A stretch of 64,000 nt of DNA from Robiginitomaculum sp. GTDB taxonomy: Bacteria > Pseudomonadota > Alphaproteobacteria > Caulobacterales > Maricaulaceae. Numbering within the stretch: position 1 is the stretch's first letter; every line of letters starts with the position of its first letter. Below, piece after piece: positions 1 through 10,076 of this stretch. The position numbers and the translations under genes are program-made. The stretch lies in NCBI GenBank assembly GCA_002733905.1, contig NVXK01000004.1, positions 136,041-200,040 of the forward strand. The letters run 5' to 3'. Below the pieces are notes generated by a model. It searched no databases and was not told where the DNA came from. It worked only from the letters and a program-made list of their open reading frames with translations.

Positions 1-1
1 T

Positions 2-481
2 ATGAAAAAAATATACACAACACTGACATCTCTCCTTGTTCTTGCGAGCGCGCATATTGCGAATGCTGATGAAATGCCGTCAGCAATGAATTTTGGCCCA
101 CGAGAAACACTCACAATCGTTTCTGGTGACAAAACACACAGCTTTAATATCGAAGTAGCAGACACACGTGCCGAGCGTGCGCGCGGCTATATGTTCCGTG
201 ATACAGTCGCTGTAGATGAAGGCATGTTATTTGAATTTGAAGAGGTTGAAGTCGCTTCAATTTGGATGAAAAACACAAGTGTATTTCTGGATGTGCTATT
301 CGTACAGCCCAATGGCAGTATTTTGAAAATTGAACATTCCGCCAAGCCGTATTCGCTACGGTCTATGACATCCGAAGCCCCTGTTGCCGCTGTTCTAGAA
401 CTCGCGGGCGGTCAAACAAATGCGCGTGGGATCAAAGCCGGCGATATTGTTCAGCACGAATTCTTTACGTCTAAAAAATAA
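2..481 (+). CDS. DUF192 family secreted protein
   Basis: A 159-residue protein with an N-terminal signal peptide: basic start MKK, hydrophobic stretch, probable cleavage after the AHIANA segment near residue 22. The rest is a DUF192 domain, including the family-typical stretches RARGYMFRD, DEGMLFEF and IWMKNTSVFLDVLF. DUF192 is a small domain found in many exported bacterial proteins; no biochemical role is established, so none is assigned. The gene begins at base 2, so its promoter and ribosome binding site lie outside the window. It is followed by tRNA-Pro on the same strand. Family assignment is confident; function unknown. Confidence 0.85.
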   Translation: MKKIYTTLTSLLVLASAHIANADEMPSAMNFGPRETLTIVSGDKTHSFNIEVADTRAERARGYMFRDTVAVDEGMLFEFEEVEVASIWMKNTSVFLDVLFVQPNGSILKIEHSAKPYSLRSMTSEAPVAAVLELAGGQTNARGIKAGDIVQHEFFTSKK

Positions 482-597
482 AATAAATTAATTGCGATTT
501 TGTGCAAACTTTCTTCTTTTGGGGCTTGCGTAATCTGAATTAGCAGTTAAAACACCAATTCCCAAACGGCAATGCTTCACAGCTTTGTCACTCGTGT

Positions 598-677
<80 letters not shown>

Positions 678-803
678 TCTCTTTAAATATCAATATCATT
701 GTCTTTAAGCGTAACATTGTTAGCGATGTTTCGTGGAATTCATATGGAATAAGGTTTTGGTAAGTATTTAGAACCATGATCAAGGTAATAGAGAATCAGA
801 GTA

Positions 804-2837
804 ATGTGGGACTTTGAAATGACGCCTGAACATATCGTGGACCAAGAAAACATGCAAAACCAAGTTGCAAATAACACGCTTACAAGAGCGGAAAGACCAA
901 TTGAGGTTGGTCGTGTTATTTCTGTTGGTTCGTCAATGGTGAAAGTGTTTGTTAACAAGACGATTATTGGGCGCAATCAACTACATCTCGTGCAATTGGG
1001 AACGATTTTAAATGTTATCACTAATGATTCTGTCGTCGTGGCAATGGTCTCCTCATTAGAACTTGGTGGAAAAGATGAGGAAGGTTTTCGTGATGGCTGT
1101 GTCGCCCAGCTAAATATCCTCGGTGAAATAACCACAAACGCAACAACACGTGAAACTAAATTTTTTAGAGGAGTACGAACATTTCCTGTTTTAAATCAAC
1201 CAGTGCTCACAATGTTGCCAAAAGACTTAGGGCTTATTTTTTCAATCGGGCAAGCACCCCGCATCTCAATCGGGCGTTTACAACAAGACAATTCAATTGT
1301 TGCTCAAGTAAAGACCAATGATCTTCTCTCTAAACATTTTGCGATCATAGGGTCTACGGGTTCAGGGAAATCATGTACAGTAGCATTGATACTTCAGGCT
1401 ATTTTGGACGAGAATCCAGACGCCCACGTAGTTTTATTCGATCCTCATAATGAATATTCAAAAAGCTTTGGAGACTTGGCCGCTGTCATCACGCAAAATG
1501 ATTTGGATTTACCTGTTTGGTTATTTGACTTTGATGAGGCCATCGAATTGCTAACATCAGACATTCATGATCATAAACACGAAGAAATTGAATTATTATC
1601 AAATTTGATTGTAAAGGCAAAACAGCTTTATGACCGTGCGATGAAAGACGTAAATGTAAGTACGCAAGTGAAACTGGAAGATGTGGAAAAAGATTTACAT
1701 CGGGCAGCGTCTCATATTTCCCTAGACTCGCCTGTCCCTTATCGTATGCGCGATGTCTTGCGTTTAATAAATTATTATATGGGGCTCCTTGATAATGCTA
1801 ATAATTTAGAACCATATAAACGTTTGAAACGCCGCATTGAAGTTTTAATGGCTGATCAACGGTATAATTTCATCTTTAAAAATCAAGCCTCTGCAAGGTC
1901 AATCAAAGATATTACGGGTGAAATTTTTAGAATACCTGTGGCAGGGAAACCGATTTGTATTCTCGATTTTTCTGGCATTCCATCGGAAGCCTTGAATATT
2001 GTCGTCTCGGTAGTCAGTCGCTTGGCGTTTGAATTGGCCATGTGGAGTAAACGTAAAATTCCAATTTTACTGGTTTGCGAAGAAGCTCATAGATATATTC
2101 CGGCGGATAAAACCCTTGGCTTCCACGCGACACGACGTTCTATTTCACGTATCGCAAAAGAGGGGCGCAAATACGGCGTATCTTTAGCAATTATTTCGCA
2201 AAGACCTTCTGAATTGGAACCCTCAACATTATCACAATGTAGTACGATATTTTCTATGCGTCTCAGTAATGAACGTGACCAAAATTTCGTTCGTGCCGCG
2301 ATTCCTGACGGAAGTGCTGAACTACTTTCCTTTTTGCCGTCTTTAGGTACGGCCGAAGCAATGGTGTTCGGTGAAAGTGTGAATTTGCCTATGCGTGTTG
2401 TACTCAACACACTGGCAGTAGAACGTCGACCGCATAGCTCAAGTGCTGAGTTTACAGAGTTGTGGAATGCAGGTGAGGTATCGGATCAATTTATGGACGA
2501 GGTCATAACAAATTGGCGCAACCGCAGTCATCATGGCTCTACGACGCCGTCTCATACACAAGATGTTCAGCAGGGCCAGAGCCCTTCAATGCTAAGACAG
2601 GCGCACGCCCCACAAACACAAGTTCCACCAATGCAAGCGGCTTCAAATTTTACACCGGGAATTAGGCGTTCTATGCAAGAGGCTGGCGTTCGCGCTGCAA
2701 CTCAAGCCTCCGCGCACGCAAATTCGGTTGCAAGTGCTGTCGCCTTACAGGCGCAAAACGCCCACGCAAAGTCAAAATCAGGGTCACTTCCCGATGTGAA
2801 GCGCATGTTAAATGCTGCTTTTCACAAAAATATCTAA
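804..2837 (+). CDS. HerA-type ATPase (DUF87, HAS-barrel)
   Basis: A 677-residue ATPase of the HerA/FtsK superfamily. Residues about 34-95 form the N-terminal HAS-barrel. The P-loop GSTGSGKS is at about 183-190. A Walker B-like ILLVCEEAH is at about 421-429. The sensor region is IISQRPSELEPSTLSQCSTI. After about residue 550 comes a low-complexity Gln/Ala/Ser-rich tail. HerA proteins are hexameric DNA-translocating ATPases that usually work with the nuclease NurA in end resection. No NurA is adjacent here, so the partner is elsewhere or the protein acts in another process. The ATG at 804 gives the longest reading; an in-frame ATG lies five codons later at 819. It is a stand-alone gene between tRNA-Pro and the NDUFS4 homologue. 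Confidence 0.85.
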   Translation: MWDFEMTPEHIVDQENMQNQVANNTLTRAERPIEVGRVISVGSSMVKVFVNKTIIGRNQLHLVQLGTILNVITNDSVVVAMVSSLELGGKDEEGFRDGCVAQLNILGEITTNATTRETKFFRGVRTFPVLNQPVLTMLPKDLGLIFSIGQAPRISIGRLQQDNSIVAQVKTNDLLSKHFAIIGSTGSGKSCTVALILQAILDENPDAHVVLFDPHNEYSKSFGDLAAVITQNDLDLPVWLFDFDEAIELLTSDIHDHKHEEIELLSNLIVKAKQLYDRAMKDVNVSTQVKLEDVEKDLHRAASHISLDSPVPYRMRDVLRLINYYMGLLDNANNLEPYKRLKRRIEVLMADQRYNFIFKNQASARSIKDITGEIFRIPVAGKPICILDFSGIPSEALNIVVSVVSRLAFELAMWSKRKIPILLVCEEAHRYIPADKTLGFHATRRSISRIAKEGRKYGVSLAIISQRPSELEPSTLSQCSTIFSMRLSNERDQNFVRAAIPDGSAELLSFLPSLGTAEAMVFGESVNLPMRVVLNTLAVERRPHSSSAEFTELWNAGEVSDQFMDEVITNWRNRSHHGSTTPSHTQDVQQGQSPSMLRQAHAPQTQVPPMQAASNFTPGIRRSMQEAGVRAATQASAHANSVASAVALQAQNAHAKSKSGSLPDVKRMLNAAFHKNI

Positions 2838-2933
2838 TGTTGCAACACATTCGAATTTACACATGCACTTGTCCAAAGTAGAGTGCAAAGAACTTAGCGA
2901 GTCCCGTAGGGATAAAAGAGTCAAGAGGTCAAC

Positions 2934-3239
2934 ATGTTTGCACTAATTCATCAACCTGCGCCTAATGCAATGCAGTCAGGTAGTCATGGTTATAATAAGT
3001 GGGTTATTGATTTTCCTAAAAGCATGAAGACAGCAACTGATCCGTTAACGGGTACGGCCAGTAGCATTGATATGCTCAAAGAATTAAACTTGCATTTTGA
3101 AACCAAAGAGGCCGCAATAGCTTATGCTAAGAGCAAAGGCATGGCATACCGTGTTGTTGAAAAACCTGCTCATAAACCTGTCGGTCGAAGTTACGCCGAT
3201 AATTTTTCATATGGCCGTAAATTCCCTTGGACGCATTAA
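2934..3239 (+). CDS. NDUFS4-like complex I accessory subunit
   Basis: A 101-residue protein of the ETC complex I subunit conserved region family (NDUFS4, 18 kDa subunit). Family hallmarks are visible: PAPNAMQSG near the start, KWVIDFP, the FETKEAAIAYAKSKG stretch, and the SYADNFSYGRKFPWTH C-terminus. In mitochondria NDUFS4 stabilises the NADH-binding arm of respiratory complex I; the bacterial homologues are alphaproteobacterial. It lies far from any nuo genes, between a HerA gene and tRNA-Arg. The start is supported by GAGG about 6 nt upstream of the ATG. The protein should act at the cytoplasmic face of the inner membrane. Confidence 0.92.
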   Translation: MFALIHQPAPNAMQSGSHGYNKWVIDFPKSMKTATDPLTGTASSIDMLKELNLHFETKEAAIAYAKSKGMAYRVVEKPAHKPVGRSYADNFSYGRKFPWTH

Positions 3240-3336
3240 TCTTACCTATAATCACCGCTAAACAATAGCCTATTATATCAGTGGACATGCGTGAGTGGGG
3301 CGTTATAAGCCATATCATCATTGCATCTAAGCGAAT

Positions 3337-3413
<77 letters not shown>

Positions 3414-3800
3414 TTTCATCAACAATAACAATGAGTTATGAGGTTTTTTGACTAAAGGACTTTTTGAAATTAGTGTGATGTACCTATGTCACACTTTACA
3501 CGTGATAAAACAATTGAGCTTGAGACGTGGGGGAGTGCCGACTCATAGCTATTCAGTAGGGACTGTGAACCTCCACAAATGCGATAGAAGCCGTTTTTGG
3601 CCGCGCGTGAGTTTGCCGAAAATTGGCTATTGGAAACTGCGCGGCAAACATATTCTAGCTAGGAGCAACGACATTCCAAGCGGATGATCGCATGTTTTCT
3701 CTTCTTTAGATATGAACTTGTCAGGAACCGGACATCAGAAAACCACTTCCAGTGGAGGCATATTTAACTCCAACAATAATTTCACTCTCCTGAAGTGAAC
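3414..3800. other. Intergenic stretch with folded segments, no convincing gene
   Basis: The 387 bp after tRNA-Arg hold no recognisable protein gene. The only open frame, 79 codons from a TTG at 3448, has no family resemblance and no Shine-Dalgarno. Two segments could fold. One is GTGGGGG...CCTCCAC around 3528-3577. The other is a GC-rich hairpin at 3600-3645 with arms GCCGCGC and GCGCGGC, an inner AGTTT/AAACT pairing and a small GCC/GGC hairpin. A weaker TTCACT/AGTGAA hairpin at 3781-3799 may end the minus-strand gene that follows. I do not recognise a known RNA family. Confidence 0.4.
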
Positions 3801-5003
3801 CTATTCCGGAATGATATTTCCTGAGCTGTCTGAAAGGCGATAGCTAATTGTTGTCGCAATGTTTTTTCTGTTCTTGGGGGCGACATTTGGTTCAAGCTTT
3901 GAATATTTCCATTTTCCGACGGATTGAATGGCAGATTTCTCAAACATAGAATTTGAAGAACTTACAACATGTATGTTCTCAGGCTTTCCCTCGTCATTAA
4001 CATCAAACTTTACATAGACATGTCCGGATCTACGGGCCGAGGATGGCATTTTAGGTGGCACGCGTTTGAGCGGGACAGCCTTGTCTTTATAATTCTCATA
4101 TGGCCAACACTCGCACAGTCCGGCATTTTCAGCTTTTTCCAACATATCCGCGTTTGCAATATCTGAACGTATTTTCATCCAGCTTACAAATGCTGAACGG
4201 ACGAATGGGTGCTTTGCAGGAAGTAGCCCCTGTAAATTTTGCATAACGATTTGAAACTCAAGGGCAGCTTTAATTTTTTCATCGATATCATTTGTTTTAA
4301 CCGACAGATCGTAATGACTATTGCCTTTATAAAGGTAGATTAAATACGCATATTTTGTGAAATAATCATCTGTTCGACTTTCATAAACACGGATCGCTTT
4401 TTCAGCATGCTCAATTGCTCTTTTGGGGTTATCATTGAGCTGATAATACCGTGTAAATAGGACCTGTAGATCACCATCAAACGTGGAGCCTTGCAGGCTG
4501 TGGGTTTTGATGGCTCTTTCAACTTGATCTATCGTGTTTAAATTACCGGTTTTCTTTCTATTTGATATATGACTGCCGGTACGACTATATTTGAACCGGG
4601 CTACTGTAAGATCCAGATCAGCAAGGGCTATGCGTCGCTCGACCTCTATTACCCCGGATTCTTCTTTGTAAAAGCTTGATAGTTTTATGCCCCTATGAAA
4701 TGCCTTTTCCCGTTGCACATAATTTTTGTATGGGTTTTTCTCTTTGCCCGTCGGATTTATATTTGCGTAGTTAATGGCTAGGTCACCGGTCGTTTTATGA
4801 TCCCCTAAATGCTTTTCTGCCGCTTTCCATGCTTTGAGGGCATTTTCTTTGGCGGCGATATTGTCATCCTCTTTGAGAGCTGCTCTATAGGCTTTGTAAG
4901 GCGTGAGTACTTCATCGGGCAACTTAGCAAACGTGTCAGGGGACAATAGAAAAGAGAGCAAACCCGTCAAAACAAGTAGTTTTATCATCCTAAACATGGT
5001 CAC
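3801..5003 (-). CDS. Secreted protein with TonB C-terminal domain
   Basis: A 400-residue exported protein. The N-terminus MTMFRMIKLLVLTGLLSF with an AxA-like end near PDTFA is a signal peptide, so the mature protein is periplasmic. The middle (about 45-290) is helical and TPR-like, with repeats such as KRAIEHAEKAIRVYES. Residues about 310-395 form a TonB C-terminal domain: PPKMPSSARRSG, HVYVKFDVNDEG, then SMFEKSAIQSVGKWKY. A true TonB is membrane-anchored with a Pro-rich spacer; this one has neither, so it is one of the soluble TonB-C proteins of unknown role. It ends in TAG. It stands alone on the minus strand. Confidence 0.8.
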   Translation of the reverse strand: MTMFRMIKLLVLTGLLSFLLSPDTFAKLPDEVLTPYKAYRAALKEDDNIAAKENALKAWKAAEKHLGDHKTTGDLAINYANINPTGKEKNPYKNYVQREKAFHRGIKLSSFYKEESGVIEVERRIALADLDLTVARFKYSRTGSHISNRKKTGNLNTIDQVERAIKTHSLQGSTFDGDLQVLFTRYYQLNDNPKRAIEHAEKAIRVYESRTDDYFTKYAYLIYLYKGNSHYDLSVKTNDIDEKIKAALEFQIVMQNLQGLLPAKHPFVRSAFVSWMKIRSDIANADMLEKAENAGLCECWPYENYKDKAVPLKRVPPKMPSSARRSGHVYVKFDVNDEGKPENIHVVSSSNSMFEKSAIQSVGKWKYSKLEPNVAPKNRKNIATTISYRLSDSSGNIIPE

Positions 5004-5550
5004 CTCTATCAGTTTAAAGTTGTTCCACTTATAGTAGAAGTTATTCGACCCGTGTCAAACTAACATTAACCCTTGAATTTAATTCCAATAACAATTGTTT
5101 CGTCACACGTCGCCGCAACACCTTAACGTTTGAGACATGGTAGCTTTTACAAGCTGTTCTTGGTTGGTGTCACGTGTATATCTACCAACCTCGGATGATG
5201 TTTATGTCCTGTAATATACATGATTTGTTTGTTGGTTACGTACAATCAGCCAAGCACCAAGAAGAAGTTTTTCTAAGCCTATGTGTGGTGAATCCTATAA
5301 GTCCTTCGATACGTGCCGACTTGGCAAATGCTGAAAGCCTTTGGTAGAGCAGGTGGCTTTGTCACGACTTGCTACAAAGGTTAAATTGGTTTTCCATTTA
5401 TCCAATTCATTTCGCAAGGTGTCTACATTATCTAGGGGCATATCAAATTTTGTCTGGATTGTGACGTTTAAGAATGTCCTCTGGTGTTACAAGTGAGTTT
5501 ATCGTATGTTAGATTTTCGATAAATTCGCAAACAAAATAACAGTTGGTAA
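5004..5550. other. Intergenic region, divergent upstream spacer
   Basis: The 547 bp between the minus-strand TonB-C protein and the plus-strand AraC gene should hold both promoters. On the minus strand about 5295-5480 there are short open stretches in two frames, for example one of about 45 codons beginning MPLDNVDTLRNELDKW. They could be remnants of a lost gene, but I cannot match them to a family. No tRNA, repeat or clear terminator is visible. Confidence 0.4.
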
Positions 5551-6603
5551 ATGAATACGAAGCAGAAACAACAAAGTCGCGATATATTTAGTGTATCGCA
5601 ACGAGATATTAAACCGCTTTTGGATATGAATCCTGTGGCGTCTTCTGCTAAATTGTTTCACAAATACGCCGACAATAAAAAAAGAATGTCACATAATCAA
5701 CTCATGCCTTTGTCGGATTATTTTCGAATTTTGAGGGAGTTGTCTGTTGCCTTACAAGACGAAACTATACATTTGTCGCCTCGCCATTTAATTCCAGGTA
5801 CGACTGGTTATATCATTTCAAACATTGCGAACTGCCAAAACCTTGAGACCGCGATGCGGTTGATTGCGAAATCTTATAATGTGCTTCATGGCGGTTCTTA
5901 TAATCGTGTGGAAATCAAGAATGGGTATTTATTATATATCATTGATGATACAATGTTCCCTTATGTGATGAAAAGTGAAGATTATATCCATATCACAATG
6001 GAGTGTGTTTTAATCTATTTGCAGGGACTTTTATCATACAGTACGTCATGTGATTTATTGCCATTATTACGCAAGGTTTACACAAAACGTACAAGAGGGC
6101 CGTTAAATAGCAATCACATGTCCTATTGGAATGTCCCCATACGGTATCAGGCTGGCAAATACGCACTCATGTATGATCTATCTGCGGCAAAGCTGCCGAT
6201 CACTATTGACCCCGATCATGTGTCATCCTCGGCGGACATATATGAACATGTGATTACCATGATTTCTCAAATCGATGATACTCACAAAACAATGGTGGAT
6301 ATTAAGGGGCGTATATCTTTGGCACTAGAGCAGGGCATTGTTAAACAAGATGAGGTGGCAAAATATCTGGGGTATAGTGTCGCGACCCTAAAGCGACGAT
6401 TAGCTGTTGAGAACACTACATTTAGGCAACACGTTGCTGATGTTCTTAATGAAAAGGCTAAAGTGTTAATGTCTCAAGGCATGCATATAAATGATGTTGC
6501 GGACGAGTTAGGGTTTTCAGACTTTAGAAGTTTTATTCGTGCGTTTAAAAACTGGAATACGATTACACCCACAATGTATTTGAAAACCATAGACATAAAA
6601 TAA
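5551..6603 (+). CDS. AraC-family regulator with arabinose-binding-type N-domain
   Basis: A 350-residue transcription factor. Residues about 30-215 match the 'AraC-type arabinose-binding/dimerisation' domain layout (LSPRHLIPGTTGYIISNIANCQNLETA). The C-terminal 90 residues carry two helix-turn-helix motifs: EVAKYLGYSVATLKRRL, then INDVADELGFSDFRSFIRAFKNW followed by PTMYL, the AraC signature. It sits 145 bp upstream of a co-oriented TonB receptor plus esterase, so it is the likely local activator of that unit. Ligand unknown. The Shine-Dalgarno is weak, but no other start fits better. Confidence 0.88.
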   Translation: MNTKQKQQSRDIFSVSQRDIKPLLDMNPVASSAKLFHKYADNKKRMSHNQLMPLSDYFRILRELSVALQDETIHLSPRHLIPGTTGYIISNIANCQNLETAMRLIAKSYNVLHGGSYNRVEIKNGYLLYIIDDTMFPYVMKSEDYIHITMECVLIYLQGLLSYSTSCDLLPLLRKVYTKRTRGPLNSNHMSYWNVPIRYQAGKYALMYDLSAAKLPITIDPDHVSSSADIYEHVITMISQIDDTHKTMVDIKGRISLALEQGIVKQDEVAKYLGYSVATLKRRLAVENTTFRQHVADVLNEKAKVLMSQGMHINDVADELGFSDFRSFIRAFKNWNTITPTMYLKTIDIK

Positions 6604-6748
6604 TATTATACATATGGATGAGCTATATTGTACACTAAAATTGATCTTAAACATCATATCGTATTGGCTTCATTTTCTTCTATTATGATAAACTAGGGGA
6701 ATAATAATGTCTCCGAAAATTTATCAAAGATAATAAGAGGGGATCAAA

Positions 6749-8986
6749 ATGAATAATAAAATTATACGCCATATGGTCAACGCATCTAGTCTGACTGCGC
6801 TTGTCATTAGTTTGTCGGCAATTCCTAGCTTTGCACAGGAGACTTCCGAAAAAGTGAGCCTAGATGAAGTGATCGTTACCGCACGTCGACAAAGCGAAAA
6901 TTTACAAACGACGCCTCTTGCAGTGAGTACATTCAGCGCCGATGAACTTTTCAGTGACAGAATAGAGAACTTAGGAAATTTGCAGGCCCATGTGCCGAAT
7001 TTAAGCTTACATGTAGGAGACGCTGCGAATGCGGTTATTTACCTACGTGGGGTGGGGCAGATAGATTCAATCTCGTTTAATGATCCTGGCGTAGGCGTGT
7101 ATGTTGACGATGTTTATATGGGGCGTGCACAAGGATCATTTCTTGATGTAATGGACCCAGAGCGCATTGAAGTATTACGGGGGCCACAAGGAACGCTGTA
7201 CGGGCGCAATACGATTGGCGGGGCGATAAAATTTGTTAGTGCGCGTCCAACAAATGAGCAAGAAGGGTATATTGAAGCGGGATACGGAAATTATAACGAC
7301 TTCCGCATTAAAGCCTCAATGAGCGGCGCTCTTGTTGAAGATGTATTGATGGTTAAGGCGGCAGTGGCGCATAGTTCTCGTGATGGATATTCACAAAACC
7401 TGTTTGATGGGGAAGATGATTTTGATAAAGAAACCCTGAGTTGGCGCGCAAGCGCATTGCTGACGCCGGATGAAAATCTGTCCTTTTATTTAGTCCTTGA
7501 TGGTTCAGAGAATAGCCCTGATCATTCGCGAACTCCACATAAAGAGACACCAATTTTTTCAGTGCCGAGCAATGGTTTTATTAATCCAAGCAATGATCCC
7601 TTTATTGTAAATGCGAATTTTAACACGCTGGAAAACTTGAAGACTTTTGGCGTTGCGCTGACATCGGAATATAGTGTCGACAAGTTGACATTTAAGTCGA
7701 TTACCTCTTTTCGAGAAATGGATTATCGCACCAAGATCGATCTTGATGGGACGGTAGACTCATCTTTTGGTATCTATGATTTTGAGGATCAGCAGCAATT
7801 CAGCCAGGAATTGCAATTCATATATTCAGGCGATAAAGTCTCTCTCGTAAGTGGTCTCTATTATTTCAAAGAAGACGATGTGACATTTGCTGGTGCTATT
7901 GCCCCTGACTTTTTTGTCGTACTGCCTGTTATTGGCGTATTTCCTTTTCCGATTGTTAATGCGGGTCGTAGGGATCAAACGAACATTAGCAAGGCTGCCT
8001 ATGCTCAATTTAAATATGCGGCAAGTAGTGATTTGAATCTCACATTAGGACTGCGCTATACGGAAGAAACCAAAGATGTAAAAAGTGAAGGCGAAGATTT
8101 TTTTGGCACTGGTATTACCACACCCGAAGAAATGGAAGCCGCCTTTGGCACTGGGGTTGGATATGGACTCACAAGTTTTACGGCTGATGACAAGTGGAAA
8201 AGTTTCTCACCAAGATTTGGATTGGACTATATCGTTAATGATGATGTGATGGTTTACGCCAGCGCGAGTAGGGGGTTCAAAAGTGGAGGGTTTAACGGGC
8301 GTTTGACCAATCGCGCGCAATCCTTCGATCCTGAAACCTTGTGGAGCTATGAAGCTGGCTTCAAGTCAACATGGAATGATAGTCGGGTGCGTTTAAATGT
8401 AGCTGCATTTTACAATGATTATAAGAATTTCCAATTAAGCCGTTTCTCGGCTAACCCAGACACGGGTGCCTTTGAATCTGTATTTGAAAACGCGGGTAAA
8501 GCGACTATTTGGGGCGCGGAAATGGAATTGACGGCCTTGCTTACGGATTCCCTAACATTGGACATGAATGCGGGCTACTTAAACAGTGGTTACGACGAAT
8601 TCTTTGGTGATTTTGGTATTGATGTTAGCGAGAGCAGACATTTGGTCAATGCACCTGATTTTACTTCTCGTGCGAGCTTGAATTATAGCCATGATCTTGT
8701 CAATTCGGGAACACTCAACTTTAATGGTGCGGTGAGTTATAGATCCAAAACCTATCTCACTGTATCAAGCAGTGAAGTCTTGGCGCAGGACGGTTATGGC
8801 CTTCTCGAAGCTTCAATCCATTTTGCATCGGCTGATGAACATTGGAATGTAATTTTGGCAGGACAGAATTTGACAGACAAACAATACCGTGAACATGGGT
8901 TTGATTTAAGCGCGGCACCGGGCGTGCAATTGGGATATTATGGGACCCCGCGCACCTATAGTTTGACTGTACGGTATAATTTTTAA
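6749..8986 (+). CDS. TonB-dependent outer-membrane receptor
   Basis: A 745-residue TonB-dependent receptor. It has a signal peptide ending around SAIPSFAQ (about residue 29). A TonB-box-like segment DEVIVTARR follows at about 39-47. The plug domain (about 50-165) includes VYVDDVYMGRAQG, RIEVLRGPQGTLYGRNTIGG and FVSARP. A 22-strand-type barrel ends in aromatic YSLTVRYNF. Such receptors import siderophores, vitamins or oligomeric nutrients using TonB energy. A good AGAGGGG Shine-Dalgarno precedes the ATG. It is preceded by an AraC regulator and followed after 23 bp by an esterase, suggesting a substrate that carries an ester, but the ligand cannot be read from sequence. Confidence 0.93.
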   Translation: MNNKIIRHMVNASSLTALVISLSAIPSFAQETSEKVSLDEVIVTARRQSENLQTTPLAVSTFSADELFSDRIENLGNLQAHVPNLSLHVGDAANAVIYLRGVGQIDSISFNDPGVGVYVDDVYMGRAQGSFLDVMDPERIEVLRGPQGTLYGRNTIGGAIKFVSARPTNEQEGYIEAGYGNYNDFRIKASMSGALVEDVLMVKAAVAHSSRDGYSQNLFDGEDDFDKETLSWRASALLTPDENLSFYLVLDGSENSPDHSRTPHKETPIFSVPSNGFINPSNDPFIVNANFNTLENLKTFGVALTSEYSVDKLTFKSITSFREMDYRTKIDLDGTVDSSFGIYDFEDQQQFSQELQFIYSGDKVSLVSGLYYFKEDDVTFAGAIAPDFFVVLPVIGVFPFPIVNAGRRDQTNISKAAYAQFKYAASSDLNLTLGLRYTEETKDVKSEGEDFFGTGITTPEEMEAAFGTGVGYGLTSFTADDKWKSFSPRFGLDYIVNDDVMVYASASRGFKSGGFNGRLTNRAQSFDPETLWSYEAGFKSTWNDSRVRLNVAAFYNDYKNFQLSRFSANPDTGAFESVFENAGKATIWGAEMELTALLTDSLTLDMNAGYLNSGYDEFFGDFGIDVSESRHLVNAPDFTSRASLNYSHDLVNSGTLNFNGAVSYRSKTYLTVSSSEVLAQDGYGLLEASIHFASADEHWNVILAGQNLTDKQYREHGFDLSAAPGVQLGYYGTPRTYSLTVRYNF

Positions 8987-9009
8987 TCTAAGCGTTAGAG
9001 AGTCTATTA

Positions 9010-9972
9010 ATGGCAATTGATGAGGAGACGGCTGCCCTCTTGGGGCAGCTTAATAGCCCTGAGGTATTGCTTAATGAGGCATTGCCTAATGAGGCGAGCC
9101 CTATTGTGAATGCTAGGGCTGGTGCAGATATATTTTTTTCAAAATTTGCAGGGGAAAACAAACGTAAGTGTTCGGTAGAGGATCTGGAGGTTAATCGATC
9201 ATCTCATAGAGTACCTATTCGGATTTATCATCCTAAAACAACAAAAACGTCCTCCTTACTGCCAATCATAGTCTTCTTTCATGGTGGCGGCTGGTCTCTG
9301 GGCGATGTGAAATCGTATGATAGTCTTGTGAGTTCTTTATGTGACCTTAGCGAAGTCATATATATTAGTGTTGATTACAGGCTTGCTCCCGAATGCAAAT
9401 TCCCGACGGGTCTCAATGATTGTCTGGCTGTAACGGAGTGGGCATTAGCGCATGGTGCGGAGTTTGGCGGTGACACATCAAGAATCGCGGTAATGGGAGA
9501 CAGCGCAGGCGGAAATTTCGCAGCTGTGATTGCTTATAAACTCAATGTTGAAAAGCCTAATCAGATAAAAGCACAATTTTTGCTCTATCCTGTGATGGAT
9601 AATTCACATCCTCATGACCACTATAATTCGCGCATGGTTTTTGGAAATGGCGAATACCTTCTTTCTCGGGACGGGATTGACGCTGCCGTTGAATGGCATC
9701 TGAACCCAAGTGATGATCGTGCGGACCCAACTATATCACCTGGCTTGCAGAATGACTTAAACGTTTTGCCGCCAACGGTAATTATCGTCGGTGGGTATGA
9801 TCCTTTATTGGACGAAGTGAAAAAATACCATTCAGACCTAAAGGCATCAGGTGTCAGCTCTATTTTGAACGTGTATGAAACAACCATTCATGCGTTTTTA
9901 TCCTTTGGGGTTTTGGGGGTTGCTAAAGAAGCGCGCCGTTATTTAGCAGATCAAGTCCGACGCTTACTCTAA
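9010..9972 (+). CDS. Alpha/beta hydrolase, HSL-family esterase
   Basis: A 320-residue cytosolic alpha/beta hydrolase of the hormone-sensitive-lipase group. The oxyanion-hole motif HGGG is at 91-94. The nucleophile elbow is GDSAG with Ser165. The likely acid is Asp264 in GGYDPLLDE, and the catalytic His is 294 in TTIHAFLSFG. These enzymes hydrolyse short-chain esters. There is no signal peptide. It lies 23 bp after the TonB receptor and is probably co-transcribed, so it may de-esterify what that receptor imports (inference). Confidence 0.9.
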   Translation: MAIDEETAALLGQLNSPEVLLNEALPNEASPIVNARAGADIFFSKFAGENKRKCSVEDLEVNRSSHRVPIRIYHPKTTKTSSLLPIIVFFHGGGWSLGDVKSYDSLVSSLCDLSEVIYISVDYRLAPECKFPTGLNDCLAVTEWALAHGAEFGGDTSRIAVMGDSAGGNFAAVIAYKLNVEKPNQIKAQFLLYPVMDNSHPHDHYNSRMVFGNGEYLLSRDGIDAAVEWHLNPSDDRADPTISPGLQNDLNVLPPTVIIVGGYDPLLDEVKKYHSDLKASGVSSILNVYETTIHAFLSFGVLGVAKEARRYLADQVRRLL

Positions 9973-10076
9973 CTTTGTAATTATTTTCTGTGCCATCATA
10001 TTTTGTCGCGATTGTTCAAGATCACTTTCTCGCAAGCTTCTATATTCGAAAAATATTTTGAACTTAGGAGATAAAA

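Noticed and set aside
3448..3687. 79-codon open frame starting TTG after tRNA-Arg
   Set aside because: No family resemblance, no Shine-Dalgarno, and it overlaps the folded segments; treated as non-coding.
5295..5480. Transposase remnant on the minus strand
   Set aside because: A short LVTPEDIL-like string vaguely recalls integrase C-termini, but it is too short and broken to support the call.
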